This document shows, one piece after another, positions 1 to 4,983 of a DNA stretch of 9,488 nucleotides. Every line of letters begins with the position of its first letter. Positions within the stretch are counted from its first letter, which is position 1. The notes beneath the pieces were generated by a model. That model worked only from the letters and a program-made list of their open reading frames with translations. It searched no databases and was not told the DNA's origin. Position numbers and translations under genes: made by a program. Source of the DNA: JBFGWM01 sp041588495 (GTDB lineage: Bacteria; Pseudomonadota; Gammaproteobacteria; Pseudomonadales; JBFGWM01); NCBI GenBank assembly GCA_041588495.1, contig JBFGWM010000099.1, forward strand, positions 1 through 9,488. The letters run 5' to 3'.

Positions 1-43
1 AGGCAAGTTCCAGAAGACCCTGGACGCCTACCTCGAAGGCTGA
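1..43 (+). CDS. Partial second copy of rubrerythrin C-terminus (left arm of palindrome)
   Basis: Reading from base 2, the plus strand encodes GKFQKTLDAYLEG and then a TGA at 41-43. This is identical to the last 13 residues of the rubrerythrin encoded on the minus strand at 100-522, because it lies in the left arm of the inverted repeat. If the palindrome is real, this is the end of a convergent second rubrerythrin gene whose body lies outside the window. If it is a fold-back artefact, this gene does not exist. I consider the artefact at least as likely, so confidence in a real gene is low. Confidence 0.3.
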   Translation, partial: GKFQKTLDAYLEG

Positions 44-142
44 TCCGCGACCCACGTGCGGAGGCCCGGGATCCCGGGCCTCCGCACGTGGGTCGCGGAT
101 CAGCCTTCGAGGTAGGCGTCCAGGGTCTTCTGGAACTTGCCT
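1..142. repeat. Perfect 142-bp inverted repeat (two 71-bp arms, no loop) at window edge
   Basis: Bases 1-71 are the exact reverse complement of bases 72-142; the centre lies between 71 and 72, inside CCCGGGATCCCGGG. The symmetry runs to base 1, so the true length is unknown and may be longer. It includes the last 13 codons and stop of the rubrerythrin gene on both strands, with 56 bp of fully symmetrical sequence between the two stop codons (44-99). A natural terminator hairpin has a loop and does not copy coding sequence, so I infer either a fold-back (snap-back or assembly) artefact at a contig end seeded by the native GC-rich terminator stem, or a real inverted gene duplication. The symmetry itself is directly seen. 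Confidence 0.97.
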
Positions 143-522
143 GCGTGGCTGCGCTCGGCCTTGGCGAGGGTCTCGAACCAGTCCGCGATCTCGTCGAACC
201 CTTCGTCGCGGGCGGTCTTGGCCATGCCCGGGTACATGTCGGTGTACTCGTGGGTTTCGCCGTGAATGGCGGAACGCAGGTTTTCCTCGGTGGTGCCGAT
301 GGGCTGGCCGGTGGCCGGATCGCCGACGGCTTCCAGGTATTCCAGGTGACCGTGGGCGTGGCCGGTTTCGCCTTCCGCCGTGGCCCGGAAGTTGGCTGCC
401 ACGTCGGGCGCACCTTCCACGTCGGCCTTCGCCGCGAAGTAGAGGTAACGGCGGTTGGCCTGGCTTTCTCCGGCAAACGCGTCAGCCAGGTTTTGTGCGG
501 TCTTGGTACCTTTCAGATCCAT
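100..522 (-). CDS. Rubrerythrin-family diiron protein lacking the rubredoxin domain
   Basis: This 140-residue protein is a single ferritin-like four-helix diiron domain of the rubrerythrin family, whose members typically reduce hydrogen peroxide in the cytoplasm. Metal-ligand motifs are visible in order: E19 in GESQANRRY, E52-x-x-H55 in AEGETGH, E89-x-x-E92 in GETHEY, and E123-x-x-H126 in AERSH. Classical rubrerythrins are about 190 residues and end in a rubredoxin domain with CxxC pairs; this protein stops at AYLEG with no cysteine at all, so electrons must come from a separate partner. A His-rich stretch, GHAHGH (54-59), surrounds the second motif. The ATG at 520-522 is preceded by GAGGAAG with about 5 nt spacing, a strong ribosome site. 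The gene appears monocistronic, with a predicted OxyR site and promoter upstream. The family call is firm; the physiological substrate is inferred. Confidence 0.95.
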   Translation of the reverse strand: MDLKGTKTAQNLADAFAGESQANRRYLYFAAKADVEGAPDVAANFRATAEGETGHAHGHLEYLEAVGDPATGQPIGTTEENLRSAIHGETHEYTDMYPGMAKTARDEGFDEIADWFETLAKAERSHAGKFQKTLDAYLEG

Positions 523-553
523 TTGTACTTCCTCAATATTGATGAGCCTTGCA

Positions 554-569
554 CAGGCCTTTTGGCCTG
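554..569 (-). promoter_or_regulatory. Hairpin in the rubrerythrin leader
   Basis: CAGGCC (554-559), TTTT (560-563) and GGCCTG (564-569) form a perfect 6-bp stem with a 4-nt loop. If transcription starts near 568, as the proposed promoter predicts, the hairpin sits at the very 5' end of the rubrerythrin mRNA, about 31 nt before the start codon. 5'-terminal stems can stabilise a message against decay; alternatively the symmetry could be a protein-binding site. The inverted repeat is seen; its role is inferred. Confidence 0.5.
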
Positions 570-574
570 CACCT

Positions 575-604
575 ATAAGTAGCGCAGACGGGGTCGCGGT
601 TCAA
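575..604 (-). promoter_or_regulatory. Candidate sigma-70 promoter of rubrerythrin
   Basis: On the minus strand TTGAAC (604 to 599) matches four of six bases of the -35 consensus. With an 18-bp spacer it is followed by ACTTAT (580 to 575), a weak -10 match of three bases. A poor -10 and a -35 that touches the operator edge are what is expected of an activator-dependent OxyR promoter. The start site would fall near 568. Consensus matching by eye only. Confidence 0.45.
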
Positions 605-640
605 CAGGATGTGACTATTGGAACGATAGCTTCGGCCTAA
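604..640 (-). promoter_or_regulatory. Putative OxyR operator upstream of rubrerythrin
   Basis: Four tetramers are spaced by exactly 7 bp: ACAG (604-607), CTAT (615-618), ATAG (626-629), CTAA (637-640). The established OxyR pattern is ATAG-N7-CTAT-N7-ATAG-N7-CTAT spanning 37 bp; here 14 of the 16 core bases match and the span is exactly 37 bp. The site ends at the proposed -35 box and lies about 80 bp upstream of the start codon of a peroxide-scavenging gene, the placement used for OxyR activation. The spacing and matches are seen; OxyR binding is inferred. Confidence 0.65.
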
Positions 641-665
641 ACATAAGCCCTTGATTATTGGGCGT

Positions 666-692
666 GATCAAACATTGATCCGATGCGATCGG
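666..692 (-). terminator. Weak hairpins downstream of the DUF2069 gene, possible operon end
   Basis: Just after the DUF2069 stop there are two small inverted repeats sharing one base: CCGAT-GCG-ATCGG (680-692) and GATCAA-ACA-TTGATC (666-680). On the minus strand no U tract follows, so this is not a canonical intrinsic terminator. It is the only stem-forming sequence between the four-gene operon and the rubrerythrin promoter region. Confidence 0.25.
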
Positions 693-699
693 GGTGCGG

Positions 700-1128
700 T
701 CAGGCGCTGTCGCCAGTTCCGGAACGCGGGTGCGTCGTGCGGCTCCGGGCGCCTTCCCATCGCGCATAAAGCATCGCCGCGACAAACAGGTCGAGGCTCA
801 GCACGACCTCGATGATGCCGGCAACCAGCATCTCCGGGCGGAAGGCGGCGACCACCCCCTGGGTGAAATAGACGAGCGCCATGAAGCAGGCCCACAGGTG
901 GGTGGAGACCGTGCCGCGTATCAGCCCCGGGAGCAGCAGGAGCAGGGGGATGCACTGGATACTCCAGGTCACCACGGGTCGTACGTTTTCCGTTTGCAGC
1001 AGCCAGCTGGAGGCGGTGAGGTACACCAGCAGCCCCACCCAGTTGGCGATGGTCGCATAGCGCATGATGCGGATGCGATTGATCAGCGCCTGCTGCGGCG
1101 GCAGTTCACGGGCGGTCATGGTGGTCAT
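700..1128 (-). CDS. DUF2069 family four-helix membrane protein
   Basis: This 142-residue protein, starting MTTMTARELPPQQ, has four hydrophobic segments: after RIRIMRY (NWVGLLVYLTASSWLL), around SIQCIPLLLLLPGL, around WACFMALVYFTQGVV, and GIIEVVLSLDLFVAAMLYARW. The length, helix pattern and place downstream of wrbA fit the DUF2069 family of small inner-membrane proteins, which has no known function. An upstream in-frame ATG at 1230 would lie deep inside the cupin gene; the ATG at 1126-1128 overlaps the cupin TGA as ATGA, so I take that start, with translational coupling. A second ATG at 1119 is also possible. The C-terminus is charged and rich in Arg, Thr and Gly and likely cytoplasmic. It is the last gene of the yfgD-wrbA-cupin operon. 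The family assignment rests on recalled synteny and topology. Confidence 0.8.
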   Translation of the reverse strand: MTTMTARELPPQQALINRIRIMRYATIANWVGLLVYLTASSWLLQTENVRPVVTWSIQCIPLLLLLPGLIRGTVSTHLWACFMALVYFTQGVVAAFRPEMLVAGIIEVVLSLDLFVAAMLYARWEGARSRTTHPRSGTGDSA

Positions 1129-1802
1129 TGCTCGCGGTCGGGGGAGAAAACGGCGTTCATTTTGACATACAGCAATGCGCCCTGTCCGCTGCGCGCCCGG
1201 TGTCGCGTGCCCGGCGGCAGGCGTAGCCACTCGTGGCGTCCATACCTGCCCTCGTCATCCTCGAATTCGCCATCCAGCACGAAGTACTCGATGCCTCCCG
1301 CACAGGACGTCGGTGGAAGCGTCGCGCCGGCGGCAAGCCGTACAAGCCGCGTGGCAGGCTCATCCGTGCCCGTCGCCGGTTGCAGGACGAGACTGGACAC
1401 GCCCCGGGTGGTGTTTTCGGTCCAGCGCGATTCGTTCACTGTCGTCGCGATCCGTTCACGACCGGCGTATTGCCGCAATTTCACGAACAGGAGGCAGCCG
1501 GCTTCCGACCATGGCGCGTGGCTGAAGCCTTCCGGGTTCAGCAGGTAGGCCGGAGCGACGTAGTCGCCGGTGGCGTCGGAGAAGGTGCCGTCGATGACCA
1601 GGATTTCCTCGCCTTGCGGGTGCGGGTGTTCGGGAAAACGGGCGCCGGGAAGGAAGCGGACCAGGGAGGTCACGCGGCCGCTTTCTGCCGGACCCGAGTG
1701 GTGCAGGCGCTTGCGCTGCACGCCCTCGACGGGGCTGTCGCTCCACTCGAGATCATTGCACTTCACGTGCACGCGCACGGAGGGGTCTGCATTGATTGCC
1801 AT
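1125..1802 (-). CDS. Bicupin protein with ChrR-type cupin domain
   Basis: This 225-residue soluble protein carries two cupin barrels in tandem. The first has a textbook metal site: G53-x5-H59-x-H61-x3-E65-x6-G72, followed by P-x-G-x-x-H ending at H95, so it should bind a divalent metal such as Zn, Fe or Mn. The second (about 140-216) keeps the fold residues GGIEYFVLDG and a PPGTRH motif, but its HxH position is TSC, so it has lost the normal ligand set. It resembles the cupin part of ChrR, the anti-sigma factor for singlet-oxygen response, but lacks the N-terminal zinc-binding anti-sigma domain, and no ECF sigma gene is adjacent; an anti-sigma role is therefore doubtful. An enzymatic role such as acetylacetone-cleaving-type dioxygenase is an alternative. 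The ATG at 1802 has only a weak GAG upstream. It sits 62 bp after wrbA and overlaps DUF2069 by 4 bp. Confidence 0.85.
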   Translation of the reverse strand: MAINADPSVRVHVKCNDLEWSDSPVEGVQRKRLHHSGPAESGRVTSLVRFLPGARFPEHPHPQGEEILVIDGTFSDATGDYVAPAYLLNPEGFSHAPWSEAGCLLFVKLRQYAGRERIATTVNESRWTENTTRGVSSLVLQPATGTDEPATRLVRLAAGATLPPTSCAGGIEYFVLDGEFEDDEGRYGRHEWLRLPPGTRHRARSGQGALLYVKMNAVFSPDREQ

Positions 1803-1826
1803 GAAGCGCTCGTGAATTCGTCGACC

Positions 1827-1852
1827 GGGCGTGTCTCCATCATGACACGCCC
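1827..1852 (-). promoter_or_regulatory. Intercistronic hairpin between wrbA and the cupin gene
   Basis: GGGCGTGTC (1827-1835) and GACACGCCC (1844-1852) form a perfect 9-bp GC-rich stem with an 8-nt loop in the 62-bp gap after wrbA. No U run follows on the minus strand, so full termination is unlikely. It may be a partial terminator or an mRNA processing or 3'-protection element lowering cupin and DUF2069 expression relative to yfgD and wrbA. Confidence 0.55.
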
Positions 1853-1864
1853 CGGCGCGGTGCG

Positions 1865-2464
1865 TCAGGCGTCGGCGACCCGCAGGGCGATGCCGGCGAC
1901 CCGCTTGCCGAGGGCGCGGGCGAGGCCTTTCTCGGTGTCGTCGACGGCGCGGGTATTGTCGAGCCCCGCGACATGGGTGGGACCGTACGGTGTGCCACCG
2001 GTTTCAGTGGCCGACAGGTCGGCCTCGGTGTAGGGGATGCCGGTGATGAGCATGCCGTGGTGGAGCAGGGGCAGCATCATGCTGATGAGCGTGGTTTCCT
2101 GGCCGCCGTGCAGCGTCGACGTCGACGAGAACACGCCGGCCGGTTTGCCGGCCAGGCCGCCGGACAGCCACAGCGCGGACGTGCCGTCGATGAAGTACTT
2201 GAGCGGCGCCGCCATGTTGCCGAAGCGGGTCGGGCTGCCCAGGCACAGTCCGGCGCAGCCGCGCAGGTCTGCCTCGCTGCAGTAAGGCGCGCCCTCGGCG
2301 GGAATGGAGTCCTCGACCGCCTCGCAGACCGTGGACACCGGCGGCACCGTGCGCAGGCGGGCCTCGATCCCCGGTACGCTGTCGACGCCGCGCGCCACCT
2401 GGTTGGCCATCTCGCGGACCGCGCCGTAGCGGCTGTAAAAAAGCACCAGGATGTAGGGCTGCAC
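1865..2464 (-). CDS. wrbA: WrbA-type NAD(P)H:quinone oxidoreductase
   Basis: This flavodoxin-fold FMN enzyme carries out two-electron reduction of quinones, avoiding semiquinones and superoxide. From the GTG at 2464 the protein is 199 residues, close to E. coli WrbA. It starts VQPYILVLFYSRYGAV, containing the phosphate-binding loop (FYSRYGAVREMA). Further hallmarks are the GSPTRFGNMAAPLKYF segment, SSTSTLHGGQE with the conserved His-Gly-Gly, and GIPYTEADLS. A longer frame up to an ATG at 2524 would overlap the upstream gene by about 50 bp and adds a non-homologous Arg/Ser-rich leader, so I reject it. The GTG lies 7 bp after the yfgD stop; a GGAG inside the end of yfgD is rather far away, suggesting coupled translation. 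A TTG at 2470 is a possible alternative start. Confidence 0.95.
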   Translation of the reverse strand: MQPYILVLFYSRYGAVREMANQVARGVDSVPGIEARLRTVPPVSTVCEAVEDSIPAEGAPYCSEADLRGCAGLCLGSPTRFGNMAAPLKYFIDGTSALWLSGGLAGKPAGVFSSTSTLHGGQETTLISMMLPLLHHGMLITGIPYTEADLSATETGGTPYGPTHVAGLDNTRAVDDTEKGLARALGKRVAGIALRVADA

Positions 2465-2471
2465 GTCCAAT

Positions 2472-2822
2472 TCAGAGAATCTCCAGGACGTTCTCGGGCG
2501 GACGCCCGATGGCGGCCTTGCCATTGGCGACCACGATGGGACGCTCGATCAGGATCGGGTTGTCGGCCATGGCCTGCACGAGCTCGGCTTTACCGAGATC
2601 CGGACTGTCGAAGCCCTTTTCCTTGTAGATTTTCTCGCCGCGACGCATCAGTTCGCGCGGTTGCAGGCCCAGCATGCGCAGGAGTTCCGTGATCCGTGTC
2701 CTGGACGGCGGGTTCTCCAGGTACAGGACGACATCGGGTTCGATGCCCCTTTCCTGCAGCAGTTGCAGGGTCTGGCGCGACTTGGTACAGCGCGGATTGT
2801 GGTATATGGTTACCTTTGACAT
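2472..2822 (-). CDS. yfgD: ArsC-family protein of the YfgD type
   Basis: This 116-residue thioredoxin-fold protein belongs to the glutaredoxin-coupled ArsC family. It shows IYHNPRC12TKSR with the nucleophilic cysteine, ELMRR at about 60, ERPIVV with R94, and IGRPPE with R107, matching the C12/R60/R94/R107 set of E. coli ArsC. At 116 residues it lacks the C-terminal tail of plasmid ArsC (about 141) and ends GRPPENVLEIL, like E. coli YfgD. YfgD-type proteins are housekeeping genes with no proven arsenate role, and no arsB, arsR or acr3 is present here, so I would not call it an arsenic-resistance gene. The ATG at 2822 is preceded by GGAGG with an 11-nt spacer. An upstream ATG at 2957 gives an unrelated basic extension reaching into yihY on the other strand and is rejected. 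It is the first gene of the minus-strand operon. Confidence 0.93.
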   Translation of the reverse strand: MSKVTIYHNPRCTKSRQTLQLLQERGIEPDVVLYLENPPSRTRITELLRMLGLQPRELMRRGEKIYKEKGFDSPDLGKAELVQAMADNPILIERPIVVANGKAAIGRPPENVLEIL

Positions 2823-2901
2823 TGCACAAAAAACCTCCAGCGCGTCGTGACGGAAAACCACTGCGCGGGAAGCATAACCGGCAAAGGATCGGAACGGAAT
2901 C
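2823..2901. promoter_or_regulatory. Divergent intergenic region between yfgD and yihY
   Basis: This 79-bp gap must hold or abut both promoters. On the minus strand GGAGG (2834-2838) is the yfgD ribosome site, and TATGCT (2871-2876) is a possible -10 without a convincing -35. On the plus strand GGAACGGAAT (2891-2900) may serve yihY. No operator symmetry was recognised. Confidence 0.4.
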
Positions 2902-4179
2902 ATGGATCTTGCGGGCGAACTTCGTAACAGCTGGCGCTTCCTGCGCTTCCTTGTCATCCGCTACCGCCAGGACCGCTGCAACAGTCACGCGGCCAACCTG
3001 ACTTTCACCACGCTGTTCGCGGTCATTCCCATGCTGACCGTAACCTACGCCGTGCTGGCGGTGGCCCCGGAGCTCAAGGGCGCCGGAGAGGCGCTGCAGG
3101 ACTTCCTGCTCCGTAACTTCGTGCCCGACGCCGGTGACACCGTGCGCGAGTACCTGGCCTCGTTCGCCCAGCAGGCGCGCAAGCTGACCACCCTGGGCCT
3201 GACCTTCCTGTTCGTGACCTCGATCCTGCTGATGTTCAACGTCGAGCGTGCCTTCAACGACATCTGGCGGGTGTCCGAACCGCGCAAGGGTGTGTCGAGT
3301 TTCCTCCTCTATTGGGCGGTGCTCAGCCTCGGGCCGTTGCTGATGGGGATCGGCTTTGTGCTCAGTTCCTACCTCGCCACGATGCCGTTCATCGGGGAAA
3401 CGGCGGACGAACTTGGCGGCAGCAGCGCGCTGCTGGAGCGACTTCCCCTGCTACTCAGTGTTGTGGCGTTCACTTTGCTTTACCTCGTGGTGCCGAATAC
3501 CAAGGTGCCGTTCAATCACGGCCTGCTGGGCGGCCTGCTGGTGGCGATCTGTTTCGAGGCCTTCAAGCTGGGATTTGCGGGCTTCATCCGCGGGTTTCCG
3601 ACCTACCAGGTCATTTATGGCGCGTTCGCGGCGGTGCCGCTGTTCCTGATCTGGGTCTACCTGTCGTGGGTGATCATCCTCATGGGCGCGGTGCTGGTGC
3701 GGAGTATCTCCGCCTACCGGCGCTTCTCCGTCACCGTCCCCTACCCGCACCTGATCGGCGTGCTGGGGGTGATCGAACTTTTCTGGCGTCGCCAGCAGCA
3801 GGGGCGGGGCGCCACGGAGGAGGAGTTGCTGGCCGAGGTGCCCTCCCTGAACCAGGACGCGTGGGACATCTACGGTTCCTTTCTGCTCGAGAAGAGCATC
3901 ATCCGCAACACCGCGGAGGATGACTTCGTGCTGGCCCGCGACCTCAACGTGGTCAGCCTCTGGGAGTTGGTGCGGATGATGCCCTGGCCGCTGCCCGTGG
4001 ACCAGGATCTGCCGGACCCCATGTCCCTGGAATTCCGCTGGTACGCCGAGGTGCGCGCGCGGCTCGCGGACGCCGAGGACCGCACGCGCCATGCATTCGG
4101 CACCAACCTCGCCGACCTGTTCCGCGATGCCGAGGGCAGTCGCGTGGTCGCACTGCAGCCGCCCCGGCAAGATGCCTGA
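2902..4179 (+). CDS. YihY/BrkB family inner-membrane protein (UPF0761)
   Basis: This 425-residue protein has an N-terminal hydrophobic domain with about six membrane helices (roughly 37-56, 96-116, 133-158, 179-199, 205-229, 237-268). It shows the family signatures NLTFTTLFAVIPMLTV, FNVERAFNDIWRV and TYQVIYGAFAAVPLFLIWVYLSW (read in parts across 234-256). A soluble region of about 150 residues follows (277-425). It includes a winged-helix-like part: IGVLGVIELFWRRQQQG, then TEEELLAEV, then LLEKSIIRN. That makes it longer than the E. coli YihY type of about 290 residues and like the long forms seen in many gammaproteobacteria. The family was once called RNase BN, but that was a misassignment (RNase BN is ElaC/Rbn), so no nuclease function should be assumed. 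The ATG at 2902 is preceded by GGAACGGAATC. It is the first gene of a plus-strand operon and its end overlaps the next gene by 8 bp. Confidence 0.92.
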   Translation: MDLAGELRNSWRFLRFLVIRYRQDRCNSHAANLTFTTLFAVIPMLTVTYAVLAVAPELKGAGEALQDFLLRNFVPDAGDTVREYLASFAQQARKLTTLGLTFLFVTSILLMFNVERAFNDIWRVSEPRKGVSSFLLYWAVLSLGPLLMGIGFVLSSYLATMPFIGETADELGGSSALLERLPLLLSVVAFTLLYLVVPNTKVPFNHGLLGGLLVAICFEAFKLGFAGFIRGFPTYQVIYGAFAAVPLFLIWVYLSWVIILMGAVLVRSISAYRRFSVTVPYPHLIGVLGVIELFWRRQQQGRGATEEELLAEVPSLNQDAWDIYGSFLLEKSIIRNTAEDDFVLARDLNVVSLWELVRMMPWPLPVDQDLPDPMSLEFRWYAEVRARLADAEDRTRHAFGTNLADLFRDAEGSRVVALQPPRQDA

Positions 4180-4675
4180 GGGCAACGGACCAAGGCGCGC
4201 AGTCCGCCCCGTCCGCCTATTCTTCGCGCTGCTGTTCCTGCTGCCGCTCGCATCGGGATGCGCCGAGGACGGCTACCAGACACTTGAGGGCAATCGCGGT
4301 CACTTTTCCGATTTTCGCGGGCAGTGGGTGCTGGTGAATTACTGGGCCGAGTGGTGCCCGCCATGCCGCGAGGAGATTCCCGAGCTGAATGCGTTCCACG
4401 CGCGGTACAGCGATTCCGATGCGGTCGTCCTGGGCATGCATTTCGACCAGCCGCCGGTCGAGAAGCTGGCCGGCTGGGCGCGTGATTTCGACATCCGTTT
4501 CCCGGTGCTGCTCGCCCATCCTGACAGCCTGACCGGGGGCCTGCGTCCCGGGGTCATGCCGACCACCTACGTGATCAACCCGCAGGGGAAAATGGTGAAA
4601 TCCCTGGTGGGCCCGCAGACGGTGGAGACCATCGACGACGCGCTGCGCCAATTGGGACGCCAGCCGGCGGGATGA
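4172..4675 (+). CDS. TlpA/ResA-like thioredoxin-fold lipoprotein
   Basis: This 167-residue exported thiol-disulfide protein has a positively charged N-terminus (PRRAVRPVR), a hydrophobic core (LFFALLFLLPLASG) and a lipobox-like end at C30 (L-A-S-G-C). Ala at -3 is less usual than Leu, and +2 is Ala, which would favour the outer membrane. The mature part has the TlpA/AhpC-type thioredoxin layout: GHFSDFRGQWVLVNYWAEW, active-site C62-P-P-C65, and the cis-proline loop GVMPTTYVI with P130. CPPC and WAEWCPPC are typical of TlpA-like reductases acting on periplasmic disulfides or in cytochrome c maturation. The start is taken at the ATG at 4172, inside the end of yihY (8-bp overlap), because it gives a complete signal peptide; a frame from 4091 would add a non-signal leader. 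Translation is probably coupled to yihY, as the upstream Shine-Dalgarno is weak. Confidence 0.9.
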   Translation: MPEGNGPRRAVRPVRLFFALLFLLPLASGCAEDGYQTLEGNRGHFSDFRGQWVLVNYWAEWCPPCREEIPELNAFHARYSDSDAVVLGMHFDQPPVEKLAGWARDFDIRFPVLLAHPDSLTGGLRPGVMPTTYVINPQGKMVKSLVGPQTVETIDDALRQLGRQPAG

Positions 4676-4706
4676 GGAAGGTGGACAGCGGGGGAGGCGT
4701 GTGAAC

Positions 4707-4979
4707 GTGAGTAGAATCTGCGTGCACGGTTACGTCAGTGGCCGGGTCCAGGGCGTCTGGTACCGGGGTTCGACCCAGGCCGAGGCCCGCCGGCACAATG
4801 TCAGCGGCTGGGCGCGCAACCTGCCGGACGGGCGGGTCGAGGTCCTGTTGTGTGGCGAGGACTCCGCGGTCCGTGCGGTCGAGGCCTGGCTGCACCAGGG
4901 TCCACCCGCCGCGGAGGTGAGCGGGGTCGAGGTCGAGACCGTTCCATGGCAGGATATCGAGGGATTTTCCACGCGCTGA
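4707..4979 (+). CDS. Acylphosphatase
   Basis: This is a small cytoplasmic enzyme that hydrolyses acyl phosphates such as carbamoyl or acetyl phosphate. The 90-residue length is standard. The signature GYVSGRVQGVWYR carries the phosphate-binding loop and catalytic Arg (R20 from this start), and GWARNLPDGRVEV carries the catalytic Asn (N38). Two GTG codons compete as start, 4701 and 4707. GGGGAGG at 4691-4697 is 9 nt from the second but only 3 nt from the first, and MSRICVHGYVSG aligns with the usual acylphosphatase N-terminus, so I prefer 4707. It follows the TlpA-like gene and ends 4 bp before the RNA methyltransferase start, so it belongs to the yihY operon. No specific metabolic link to its neighbours is visible. 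Confidence 0.94.
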   Translation: MSRICVHGYVSGRVQGVWYRGSTQAEARRHNVSGWARNLPDGRVEVLLCGEDSAVRAVEAWLHQGPPAAEVSGVEVETVPWQDIEGFSTR

Positions 4980-4983
4980 ACCC

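Noticed and set aside
64..79. Cloning-vector polylinker (SmaI and BamHI sites at the palindrome centre)
   Set aside because: The sites arise from the palindrome itself; no other vector sequence is present.
574..579. Plus-strand TATAAG as a -10 box
   Set aside because: No good -35 at proper distance and no plus-strand gene lies downstream before 2902.
88..582. 164-codon plus-strand frame
   Set aside because: Antisense to rubrerythrin; low-complexity Gly/Val-rich translation with no recognisable motif.
651..680. FNR-like site from TTGAT and ATCAA half-sites
   Set aside because: The halves are 11 bp apart or in the wrong order; FNR needs TTGAT-N4-ATCAA.
694..1548. 284-codon plus-strand frame
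   Set aside because: Antisense to DUF2069 and the cupin, both of which show clear family features on the minus strand.
2465..2524. Upstream ATG start for WrbA
   Set aside because: Adds about 20 non-homologous residues overlapping the end of yfgD; the GTG at 2464 matches the usual WrbA N-terminus.
2472..2822. Arsenic resistance locus
   Set aside because: The ArsC-fold protein is of the short YfgD type and no arsR, arsB, acr3 or arsH is nearby.
2902..4179. Ribonuclease BN
   Set aside because: The YihY family name as RNase BN is a historical misassignment; the protein is a multi-helix membrane protein with no nuclease motif.
3451..4185. 244-codon minus-strand frame
   Set aside because: Antisense to yihY; His/Gln/Arg-rich shadow with no membrane or domain pattern.
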